In this document: in pieces, positions 42,702 through 53,700 of the stretch
Layout: the number at the start of each line of letters is the position of its first letter
Position numbering within the stretch: the stretch's first letter is position 1
Source of the DNA: Collybia mongolica
Taxonomy: Eukaryota; Basidiomycota; Agaricomycetes; Agaricales; Clitocybaceae
Direction: 5' to 3'
Assembly (NCBI GenBank): GCA_013420905.1
Contig: JAAXNY010000005.1
Location: 1,116,001 to 1,180,000, forward strand
Length of the DNA stretch: 64,000 nucleotides
Translations under genes and position numbers: made by a program
Notes under the pieces: generated by a model
The model's database searches: none
Told to the model about the DNA's origin: nothing
Seen by the model: only the letters and a program-made list of their open reading frames with translations

Positions 42702-45700
42702 CTAAGAGGGTAAACGAGTGGGGTCCAGTTTCGACGTCCATGATTGAAGTTCCTTTGCATTTGGGGCAGCGAGGGCATGTGAATTCGATGCAGTGAAGAG
42801 AGTGAACGAGAATGGTTTCTGCGCAAGTGGTCAATGGGTGGTATAAATCACTAGGCAGGGCCAACTCACTCCAAGAAGGGATTCCTTGTGAGGGTCGCTT
42901 TCGACATTAACACCTGAAAGGCTGACAATTCCGGTCTCCTCGAGTTCGTTGGAATGCGCATAGATGTGAAGGTACGGCCTAACCTCATATCTGAGTAACA
43001 TACACAATTTTGCTATCTCGGTGATCATACCTTTTGAGGACAAACCAACGCCTTTCCCAGATATTCTGGCTTGCATCGACGAGAATCATCAGATGACCCT
43101 TTTTTGTGGCACTATCACTGCGAGCAACATGAGTTAGAGTGCCAGAGTTAAAGGAGACATAGAATATACCTTCGTGGTATCAGCTTGGTTTCGGAGATTA
43201 GTTTCAGGCCCTCGAGTGATTCATAATCGAGCGCTCGTTTCTTCGATATTGACGGCTCTTCAGGGTCTGTTGGCTCTTGGCTGAGTATAATCTAAGAAAT
43301 ATCATTGAAATTACGGCCACAAGGAAGATAACGTATCAATACCTTTCCACGATGTCCAAACTGCCTTTGCCAAAGGGACACTGATTTTCTTAGAATATCA
43401 TCTGCTCGCCAAGCAAGGGTGTCAACGGGCACTGGTCGGGGAGGTGAGTTGGTGAGAACGACACGGATTGCCTGTACATCCGCCGCTCTCCGCTCTGTCG
43501 ATATTAGGCGAGAGTAATCCTCTACAACGGAGATTCCTCGCGGTTTCCAAATCCCTAGAGCCTCCTCCCCACGAACATATTTTTCCGAAGTGTCAAGTCT
43601 CCAGAGGTCTTTGGGGGAACGAGTAAGCGGGGGCGATAACCGCACACTAAAGAGGGTGCTTGTCTTGGATAGGATTTTGGTAGACCCAAAGAACGTTAAA
43701 AATTTGGAAGGAGGGCTGGCGTCACGGGTTCGCATCGTAATGGCGATATCCATGTTGAAATACACAGGATCGCCGCAAGTTTCCACTGCGACAGCCCAGT
43801 GGACTTGCAATAGGATTCGTTGGTTCGCCGCTGTGACTCTGTTGAGGAGGACTGAATCGTGAACACTGGAATCCCACAGTGCCTCTGCCGTTAACACCCC
43901 GGTTCCGTCTGGCCTAAACTCCACCGTTTGATCCTTCAGCAAAGGTAGCGTCACGAGAGCTTTCGATGTCGACTCGTGCATACGGCCCTTGGGGTCGAGT
44001 AGACGGACATGCCCAATCCGCACTTTCGTGACCTCCAACCAAGGTAGTTGCTGCCCAGAGTTGGATGATAGAGACAAGACGATACGCCGTTGAAGCCCCT
44101 GATGCAATGAAAAAGCTCCCGGGTCGAGGCTGCCCTGAGAAATCACAGGAACTGGGACATATGATCCGTCAGGCCCCAATTCGCAAACCTGTAACCACGC
44201 GACGACGTCGTGGGTTTGTACTACCATAAAGTCGGTCTCCGATCTTCGCATGGGTGGTAAGAGGCTAGGGCGACTCTCGGGCGTTTGATTGGTGGGGGCA
44301 GAGAGAGGGTATTGTTTCAGCTCTCGCATCTCGTCCCAGCGTTCCAGCCTCTCTAGATAAGTGGGTCGTACAGAAGCGAAGAACTCGATCGGCGCATACC
44401 CGTGTCGCAAGTGCATCAATACCTTTGTTGTTGCGATAATGGAAAAGCTGCGGCGGAATTTCAATTCTGAGAGGGACGAGGTTTCCATGTCAAGAGGTGA
44501 AGAAGGAAAAACTTCCTCCGAAGCCAAATTGGTGCCAATGATCGATGATAACCTAACTTGAAGGTGTATCCCTGAGAAATCGTGGGAGGACAGCCCCTTT
44601 ACCGAATCCACCGTTAAGAAAAATATCATTTTGCTTCCAGGTAGAACAGTCCCAGGTACAGGAGAAGAGGATCGTGTTGATGCTGTGGAGCCATTCAAAT
44701 GTTTCGCGGAAAGAACTATGCTGGCGATCTTCACATCCACACGACATGAGCCGATAGCCTCTGCTGTGTACCGACAAAATATCGGTACGGTTGATGACGA
44801 AGATAGCCGGCGTGCCAGTGGAGCTAAAGATATCAGAGCATTCCCAATAAATGAGTATTCTGGAGGTGGAGAATCATAGAAAGGTTCATCGGATGAGAAG
44901 TGTTGTGTATAAGATGGCCGATCGATATATGTTGTAAGATTCCTCATCCGCTGGACCTGTTGCTGCATTCGATCCAGTGACCACGAGTAGATTGCGTTAT
45001 GCCGTTTGTCCAGCACTTTCACAGCGACCGAGGGCTGGGTAGCTGAGGCCAGGATCGGATCGGCGACATCTCCAAACTCGTCTAAACCCGCAATCGTGTC
45101 AACGGCGGATGTAGGTGCGCCTAGCGAACCGCCAGACGAGATAGTGAAGTTGTAAGAAACATCTTTTCCGAGTTCCTTGCTACTCAATGTCAGCACCCCG
45201 TCGTCAGTTTATCAGGTACTGATGCGCCCACCTAATTATGTTGGCCTCTTTGATGAGAACCGCACTGGACAAGACCACCTCCGCCATTGAAAATGATCTG
45301 TGCGCCCTCCACTTATCGAGGACCCTCCGGATTAGGCGGAGTTGCTTTGCGGAATAAATTATTGGCTCGAACTCAGCCGCGTCTGGGTCAGTTTCTCCTC
45401 GAGCGCGTGCGTCGATGAGCCGCTTCATCTGAGCGCGCACAAGTCTGAGTTGGTGTTCCATATGTTCTTTCTCGACTTTTAAATCCTCCGCCTCCGCGGA
45501 AGATTCCGTCATCTCCTGAAGGCGATGCTCGAGGTGGTGTTGTACGTCCTGTAATGAACCATCGACGGCGGGACTTCCATGTAGACTAGTGTCGTCGGTA
45601 GTTGTAGCATCGCTGGGAAACGGTCTCCCTGTCTCGCTCCAGACATCGTCTGCTTGGCTATGGCCCATACTGCTCTCTGGACGCGATTTGGAGTTATGGT

Positions 45701-48700
45701 CACGCATTGTCTTCACTTTGGTGATCTTCTCGAACAGTTTATTAAGATCATCATCTGGCAAATTGTCGAGTGTTGGGTCGAGCCCGAGTCGAGCAAATGC
45801 GGCTTCGCGTTTCGCGAATGTCCAATCGACGTCGGCTTGATCAGTGGATGAGACAGGGGAATCCGGCCTTGTAGAATTCTCGCCATCCAAATCGCCCGCA
45901 GAGATGCTGAGATGCATATTCGACTTTAGTGTTGCGCGATCCCGTTGTTTGCGGACTTCCTCCGGATTATTGAATCGAAAGACATGGTTATCACCTGAGA
46001 AAAGGATAAGATAAGAGAGCAATATATTCGTCACAAAATGGCCCACCAAGAATGATACGAAATCCCGACCGTAGTTTGTATGACTGATAGATAGTCAACT
46101 TCAATATCAAAAGTGGAAAAAAGGGGCTTAACTTGTCCCGGCGTTATTTGTTTGCCGTTCAAGAACTACGTACTAATTTATTAGATTCGGAAAGACCCTA
46201 GCGACTAGAGACTTACCGTGACGCTGTCAGGCATGCATTGTATGACAACCTTCCCGTCATTGTTCTCAAAATAGCAATGTTCTTCAAGAATATTATCACC
46301 GCTAAGCCGTATCGCAGCGGGCTTGTCACTGTCTAATCTGCCAATCTATATAAAGCGTCATCAGACGACACGACGAATTACACCACGTGGGTTTGGAAAT
46401 ACTACGCACCATCGTCTTTCCAGGTTTAATTTGGTATATCAAGCATTCGCTCATGAGTGGATCTAAAGCGCGCCTCTACCGTTAGTGATTGAACCATTTA
46501 GCTCAAAGGGGACGTGCCGGACCTTCATTCTAACAGAACAGAGTTCAGGGTCAGTTCCATTGACGGTTGAGAGAATAGAGACATAGAAAACACACCAGAT
46601 TCACGAGATGCGGCATCTGATCACAGAAGCAATTAATATAACGAACCGTAAGACTAAGGGAAAGAACGCCCAATGGACTTACCTTCTTTGGAGTATGAAC
46701 GCCGACAAGGTTCTTCTCCACTGTAATTCCCAACTCCTCCAATGCCTTCTCCCGCTCCTTCTGCACCTCCTGTGTCCTCTGCATTTTTTCCTCCCAGGTC
46801 TCATTCAAGCTCTGCATTAATTTTTCACTCGACTCCATTTGGTCCTGCAGCTCAGCCTTTGTCACGGTCTTTATTCTTCCGTCCTTCGTTTGGTATGTAA
46901 CCTTTTGCTTTTCTGGGGGCACCTTGGGATCGTACACATCTCCGCTATTTGATCCCGAAACACGAGCTAGAAACGCGTGATGTTAATCTCCACCGCCAAT
47001 GCGAACAAAACATAGGAAAGAGCGATTTGATCGTACCTCTGAGCATCTCAAGTTCTTCCTTGAGCTCCCGTACAAGCTTCGCATTCGGATCCTCGTTTAC
47101 GACAGCCTTATTTCTAATCTTCTTGGCCTGATCGGCATAGCGCAGTGTACTTAGCGTCTCCTCATAATCGGCAGGCGCGATAGCAGCAATCATCGCAGTT
47201 TTGGAGTTACCTCCCAAACTGTCTTTCAGCAGCCATGTGAGCACCTGTATAGGGAAAGTAGATTAAGATTACAGGGTTGCGATAGCGGAGAAGCAGGGAC
47301 ACGTACCGAATCACGATAGGGAACGAATTCTTCGGCTTTCCCTTTCTTCCCCTTCTTGCCATGATCTACTTGACTGGCTGCCGCAAGAGCCGAAATGACC
47401 TTCCCCAGCGTGGTCAACGACTTATTGATGTTCGCTCCTTCCTTAAGTCGTTGACCCGTCGCTCCCGTAGAATTTGCCCTTTCTGATCCAGCCAAATCGA
47501 CCAGACTAACGCGTAAAAAGAAACAAGGTCAGCGGCGGGCGCGGGTTTTTCGGCCAAGAAAATGACGCCACACCTAATTCGTGACACTTTCTCAGTGTCC
47601 ATGTTCGTATCAACGTCGTGTCGTTTCATGGTCAGAAGGAGGGTGAAGACTGCATGAGAACGCGATGAACTGCACAAGACGTCAATTCAATAGCGATTCA
47701 GAGCGAGAATACGTGTGACGGTACGTTTCGTTCATATTCGTAGCCGCAACTGTCCTCGCCTTGTTTCCCTCGTCCATCAGTGTCATCATTTCATCATAAC
47801 TATTTACAACCAGCTTGGACAAATCTTCCACGTAAGGTCCTAGGCTGGGATGTTCGCGAACCCTGAGATTTCCCGTATTCTTGGGATTCAGCAGGTCTCG
47901 TACTTTCTCATTGTAGATCTGTGGGCGGAAGTTAGTCGGCTTCTTACCACATAGTAGCGAACGGGGAGTGACCTCTATATACGAAACTTCGACTGTAAAG
48001 TGGACGTTCACATCGGCCGCTTTCTTCGATTCCACTCGAGTAAATAATTCCTGACATGTAAGAGGAATAATTCCCTTGTCCGCGCCGTCTGGATGGGGTA
48101 TGAGCCACTTGCCCTATAATTTTAGTAAAAGCGACGTACATCCCATCATACTATCCGTTCATGATCCCATTAGTCACAAGCATGAGGTCTGTAGTTGGAG
48201 CACCCACCTATAAGATTTACCAGAACCTTTCAGATAAAGTTAACAATTTAACATGCTACACCGGTAAACAGCCATGTTAACGCATACCTGTCTGCCCATC
48301 TTCATCCAACCCCACTCAGATTAGTGCCCTCCGAACACAGAACGATGATACTCACAAGCCAATATACATGCATTGAACCCTGAAAACCCATGGTCTAAGA
48401 GCTCCTTCCCCAAGTCATCATACAACGTCTGTTGAGAACAGTACTGTGGCTCATCCCTCGGCCCCGCAGACCAATAGCTCTTGTCGAAACTAAACGCCAT
48501 CGGTTTCCTCTCCGTCGCGCGCTTCGAGTCCTGCGCGGAACCAGCCTCGGGCGGGTCGATGATCGTCTGGTTGCCCGTCATCCGGATGAGTGACTTCGCG
48601 CCCCGCGCCAGCTCTAAACCCTCATTTCAACATGTGCGATTCAAGGTAGGCCACAGGGTAACCACGTTCTGCACGTACCGCGGGAGTTGAGGGGCCGACA

Positions 48701-48742
48701 TCGGACGACGACCTTGATATTTCCGTCACCAGCTTCGGCCAT
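42702..48742 (-). CDS. Kinesin-3 motor protein (Unc104/KIF1 type)
   Basis: Twenty-three exons give 1595 residues: 48742-48679, 48613-48356, 48299-48288, 48226-48208, 48150-48140, 48088-47973, 47918-47725, 47669-47574, 47505-47307, 47244-47037, 46966-46683, 46616-46596, 46529-46523, 46462-46410, 46345-46217, 46165-46133, 46083-46047, 45994-45232, 45179-43343, 43291-43170, 43117-43031, 42990-42870 and 42818-42702. The motor domain (about 1-370) shows [12 protein letters not shown], the P-loop GQTGSGKS, switch I NETSSRSH and switch II DLAGSE. A neck coiled coil, an FHA domain ([18 protein letters not shown] to [10 protein letters not shown]), the long KIF1-like middle and a C-terminal PH domain ([16 protein letters not shown]) follow. 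The family carries endosomes and vesicles along microtubules, and the PH domain binds phosphoinositides. Four exons are 19 nt or shorter. Confidence 0.92.
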
Positions 48743-49245
48743 ATCGTAGTGTTGAAAGTTGCGAGCGAATGAGAGACGACTTCGCCGCGCTCAAGGCGGG
48801 CTCTGGCAGGGTATCTCGGAAAGAATGTGGTAAATAGAAAAAAAGCTGAATGAGGCGCGTGCTAAAGCACTTGACAACGACAACCATGCACATCACGCTT
48901 ATTTAGACAAACATAAACACAAGCCCAAGGTTTATCTTAAACTTCAGCCATAACATTCATCACCCAGTTCCATATTTATTTGTCTTGCTGCATATTACGC
49001 TCCCGCTATCACCGTCGAGCAAAACCGTTGCAGCCGTCACCAATTATCAATAATACACCACTGTGATTCAAATCCAACTAACAACAAACAACCAGTAATT
49101 GTGCGACCGACGAAACGTTCGACCAGCGTCCCCTATATGTTCCCCCGAGCCCCACTGCGCGCCAAATCTCTCCAAGAACCTGTCACACATATGAGCCAAC
49201 ATCCCACAAATAAGAATCGCCACATGTTAGTTACCTAGTCGTTCC
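48743..49245. other. Upstream region of the kinesin gene
   Basis: About 0.5 kb between the kinesin start and the broken small-family copy. No gene is seen; the kinesin promoter should lie in its left part. Confidence 0.45.
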
Positions 49246-49453
49246 CTAGCCATCAGCAGAACCGGTCCAAGTCGCAACACTATTGATGTTCACCATTGGT
49301 CTGACCCGGGATATCAAATTTCTAGTAATGCTACCCGTCGCCGATAATAAACTGAACTTCATCGACTCCGAATATGCCATCGAACACTTTGGTTCCGATC
49401 AAGCTCGACATAGTACGTGAAGCGTTTGCATAGTCGCAAACTGAGACACAACA
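49246..49453 (-). pseudogene. 3' half of a broken small-family gene, inverted
   Basis: Read on the minus strand, this stretch matches the second half of the gene at 1636-1962 (from about codon 41 to the stop). Shared words include ATGTCGAGCTTGATCGGAAC against the equivalent segment of member A, TTCGATGGCA, GTCGATGAAGT, and near the end TTGCGACTTGG and the final GATGGCTAG stop. In-frame stops and small changes interrupt it. It points away from the matching 5' half that begins at 49497 on the plus strand. Confidence 0.75.
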
Positions 49454-49496
49454 CGTTCCCAGGAATGCTATAGAGGTGGGCCATCAAAGGGACATT

Positions 49497-49740
49497 AGAC
49501 AGAACAGCTCGTCCAATTCTTTAAACACTCTCATCACTTACATTTTGAGCTTTCATCTGTTGCCCATTGCTCGCTGAAAAGCACTTTTGCTCATTCATAC
49601 ACCATCTAGATTTCATCAACGCCTACCGCCAGCGGCAATGTCCTATCCACCGATGTCTCGCAGCTCAGGCGTATCTTTACCATCGACCAAATCGAGCACA
49701 GACTTGTAGGCGTGGTCAACTCTGTGGCCAATCAAAGTCA
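49497..49740 (+). pseudogene. Leader and 5' half of a broken small-family gene
   Basis: From 49497 the sequence follows the leader of member A (shared words TTAGACAGAACA, TTCTTTAAACACT, CTCATTCA) and then its first 40 or so codons. The start codon equivalent at 49619-49621 is ACG instead of ATG, and CCTACCGCCAGCGGCAA and ACCATCGACCA follow in register. The match stops near 49735, exactly where the inverted 3' half would have to begin. With no start codon and no second half this copy cannot make the protein. Confidence 0.78.
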
Positions 49741-50700
49741 TTGCCCTACCCTCGGCGACTGTTTTCCACAATAGCACTATCCAGCATGTTCATTTCGCTC
49801 CCAACGACGTCGCATTCGACAAGCGCAGTCCACCTTAGTTACTTAGGTCCTATGTGCTCTCCGTGAATGCAGGGCGCCATTCAATATTTTAAATTCTATG
49901 CCAGAGATCTAATATATGTGACGCCACTCCGTTCTCAGGTTCATCTGTTCGTCTTCAGCCTCTCCGCACTCCGACACGGAAAAGGAACCTGTGAACCATA
50001 GTCGTGGATGAGGAAGGCTCCATCCCCTCAATTCTGCAAGAGCTTCAAAGAAAGAGTGCGGTCCCTGACAAGCAAGCCTGGGCACAGCAAAGTTTCGCCT
50101 CTATAGGCACATTCTTCATGTCATCATTTTCTGCTCGAGATCACTCAGGTTTATCACCAATTGCGACAACCTACCTATCTCGTCTATTGTGGTTCGATAA
50201 CCTGATGATGAGTCCAGGCTAAGGATCACCTCATCGTCTGATCCCAGATATCGTTGCCTGGCCCTCAGCCGTATTTTACCCCTGGTGAAGCAGTGTTTGT
50301 GCCGTTATATGGCGAAGAGTGACCTCGGCAGAGTCGTGGCTCATGATAGTATTAGACAAGATTCTCTGAGAACACCGGAAGTCTATTAATGACCTATGAC
50401 CTTCGTCATTCGCTTGGTGACGTTAACGTTGCCAGTGTTGCTTGAAGCGAAACAAGGCAAAAAGGTCGCGATAAGGGTTCGAGAGTATATGATATTGTAT
50501 ATTGTGATGTTAAGTTAAGTATGTATGTTTAAATGTTATATTTTCGCGACAGGGATAAATACATCGCGCAGCTGGGTGTGTGGTCGAATATATAGATGAG
50601 TGGAAAGTCCAGGAGAAGTGGAAAAGTAAGCTCAAACATATACGCTAATGTAAACTCAGTTTAAATTCTATGACGCTTCTTCGGTCCAAAAAGTCCAATC
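49741..50700. other. Intergenic region downstream of the ABC transporter
   Basis: About 0.95 kb with a 72-codon plus-strand ORF at 50004-50222 that I do not recognise. The rest should hold the 3' end of the minus-strand transporter gene. No RNA gene is seen. Confidence 0.4.
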
Positions 50701-53700
50701 TTAACGTTTGGCATATCTTATATAACGAGAAGCGACTGTAGCAAAAGGTAAGTGATATAGGATTTAGGTCGATGAAGTGACTTACTTATAGTTAAGACCA
50801 CATTGAACGCTGGGTATTCGAGTCAAAAAGGATTCATGATCAGCACGTACATGGATAGGGAGGACATGTACTGACCAAAATAAGACAAGAGAATAAAAGC
50901 ATCTCGCCATCCCTCAGAGAATTTGAAATTGAAAGCAAGTGAGAATTCATCACCCATTTGATACTGGCAGTATCGACATTGAATGGTATTATTGAGATTG
51001 TCAATGTAACCACCAAATTTGCCGATGAAGTCATTAGCCCAGCTAGCGCAGGTCTGACCGGGGGGCGGGTCAAATACAGTGAACTCGTCAGGTTTGCATT
51101 TGATCAAAAGACCACTGCATATGCTGTTAGCCGGGAGCGGATGTGGCATCGTATAAGGCTGAACCTACTGAAACTCAGTAGACGCCATCGCTGACACGGT
51201 GCGGGCGAACGGGTCCAAGTGATACATCCAGGATCTCCAGAAATTTGCCATCGCGGGGTGCGGGATTTGAACACCACAGAATGTGTTGAGAATCAGGCCA
51301 AGGAAGGGATTGAAGAGGGCTGCAACCTGGATTTGCCACCAACTGGCCCAAAGATACTCCAAAAAGCATCATGAAGATGATAATCAAAAGTTGGAACCCA
51401 ACTCTGTTCAACCCGGCCGCCCCTTGTCCAAAGCCCCTAGGGAAAACCTTATACATATAAGGGCTTGTACAATTTCTGATACCAAGTGAAAACATACCAT
51501 GAGACACCAGTAGACAATTCCGCATGATATACTGTACGGAATTTCTCCAATTAATTGACCGATGGCGAAGATATATGGCGAATAAATGCGACTGGATGAT
51601 TCTCGGACGAAAGTTCCTGGGATAAACGAGGCGAGGGTGAGCGGAGTGGTGGTGACAAAAATACCAAATATGCACATACGTCTGTTCATGATAAAGAGCG
51701 GCTCAATCTGGAACATGATAAGTGCAGGTAGGATTATAATCCAAGAACTAGCCATGGGAAAATCAGCAAAGAAGTATGTTGACAAAGACATACGACATAC
51801 ATTGAGAAGACTCGGAATTGGAGATCTCTGGCACTGGTCCCCACCTGCAGTACTGATAATGAAATAGATAGCGATATTAAAGCGGCTATGAAAATTCGCG
51901 TGAAGATGTATTCTGGTGATCTCCACAACGCCAAATTGTTCCGCCGGACGACCACATGCAATTGATATAAGAAAGATGTTGCATCTGATATATAAAATGA
52001 GGACATTTATACTGATATTTACGTGAGCGAACATACAAGTGCTCGATGCCTTCCTATTGAGCTCTGGGCGAGACAGTCCATTTTGCTTGATCGTCTTTAT
52101 CTCTTCGCAAATTCGTTGATACTCCTTCGAGTCCAACCATACATCCTTCCAATCGCGGTGGCCAATGCGTGGGCTAACTCCAGCGCCAATAGCTTCCAGC
52201 ATATACTCGGCAGGGTTTACGTTAGGAGGACAATGGGCGCCATGGCGGGCAAAGTACTCCCTGATGATGTGCGAGTCTCGTCCTATATCACCAAAGTAAA
52301 CAGTCTCGCCGCCTCTTTCAAGCAGCAACAGTCTGTCGAAGCATTCAAATAGAAGGGAAGATGGTTGGTGAATGGTGCAAAGAATCGCCTGCCCCTGATC
52401 AGCAAGTTTCCTCAAGAAACGAACTAGATTCCAAGCGCTGTTTTGCGTAGTCATTAGTATCAATAGTGGTATAAAGGTGTATGCTTCTTACCTCTGCGCA
52501 TCAAGCCCTGATGTAGGCTCATCCAAGAACAGGAGGAGTTCTGGCTTGTTGGCAAGTACAACTCCGATGGTGAGGCGTTTGCGTGCTTCAACGCTGAGGG
52601 AGTAGACTAAGGCTTCAGAGAGGTCTTGAAGTTCGAGTAATTCAATCATTTCCTCTACATGGGCATCCTTGTCTTCTTGAGAAACGTGAGCCGGCTGGCG
52701 CAGGTAAGCAGAGAAGCGCATAGCTTCCCGAATGGTGGCAGTGCCTAATAAGGTGGTTATGAGTTTGTTACTTTGCACGGTTGCTACGTAAGATGATTAC
52801 CCTCGTGAACATCCATTTGTTCCGCTGTTGACTAGGATTTTGAGAATATGACTGAACGGCAAGAAACACAAAACGAACCATAAGCCGTCCCACGCGCGAA
52901 GTCAGAATTGAGAGGTCGACCACGAGCATATCTCCAGAAATAACGCCAATATTTTTGCGCTGCGCCAGTACATCAAGGCACGTGGTTTTACCTGTCAATA
53001 TTCTAGGTTTGAACCCAAAAGGTATGAAGGGTCGGACGTACCAGCACCACTAGCACCCATTAATGCTGTCAAAGTACCAGGTTTCACATATCCGTAGACA
53101 TCATGGAGCAAACGGAGAGGTCTGTTCGGGGAGGGGATATGATAGTTAAGCCTTTCCCAGGTGAAGGTCTTCTGATGGGGACGGAGAGTGATGCTAGTGA
53201 TAGTTAATTCAGCTTTCTGCTGGAAACGATTGCAAAAATATTGACTCATTCCGCTTCGCTTGAGGGGCTTCAATTGCATCAGCTTCTATCTTTTCTTTGC
53301 ATCTTTCCTTCTTCTCTCGGAGAATGGCATTCCGTTTTTGTCGTCTTCAGTTTCCTTTGCGTAAATGTTTACTGAAGTATTGAACCCATATTGCTAGCCC
53401 CAATGTTCAACAAACAGCCCTGAAATGTACAGAGAACACGCCTCACAGGGAAGAATTCAAGAGCGATGATTTGGGTGATTTGAGAAACGATGAGGAAGCC
53501 AATAAGGACAAGGAAGTCGCGCCTCCAAAGGTCGTCGACATCGAATCCGTACCCTGCAGCCAAGTACGACGTGCCAGAGATTATGTTGCTTCCGTCCTGA
53601 GTACCGAAAAGTGTGCATGCCTGGTTTGGTCCTAGTTCCCTACGAAGGGGTGAAAACGGTCATCAACATATGTGATAATCTTCACTCACGGATATTTCGT

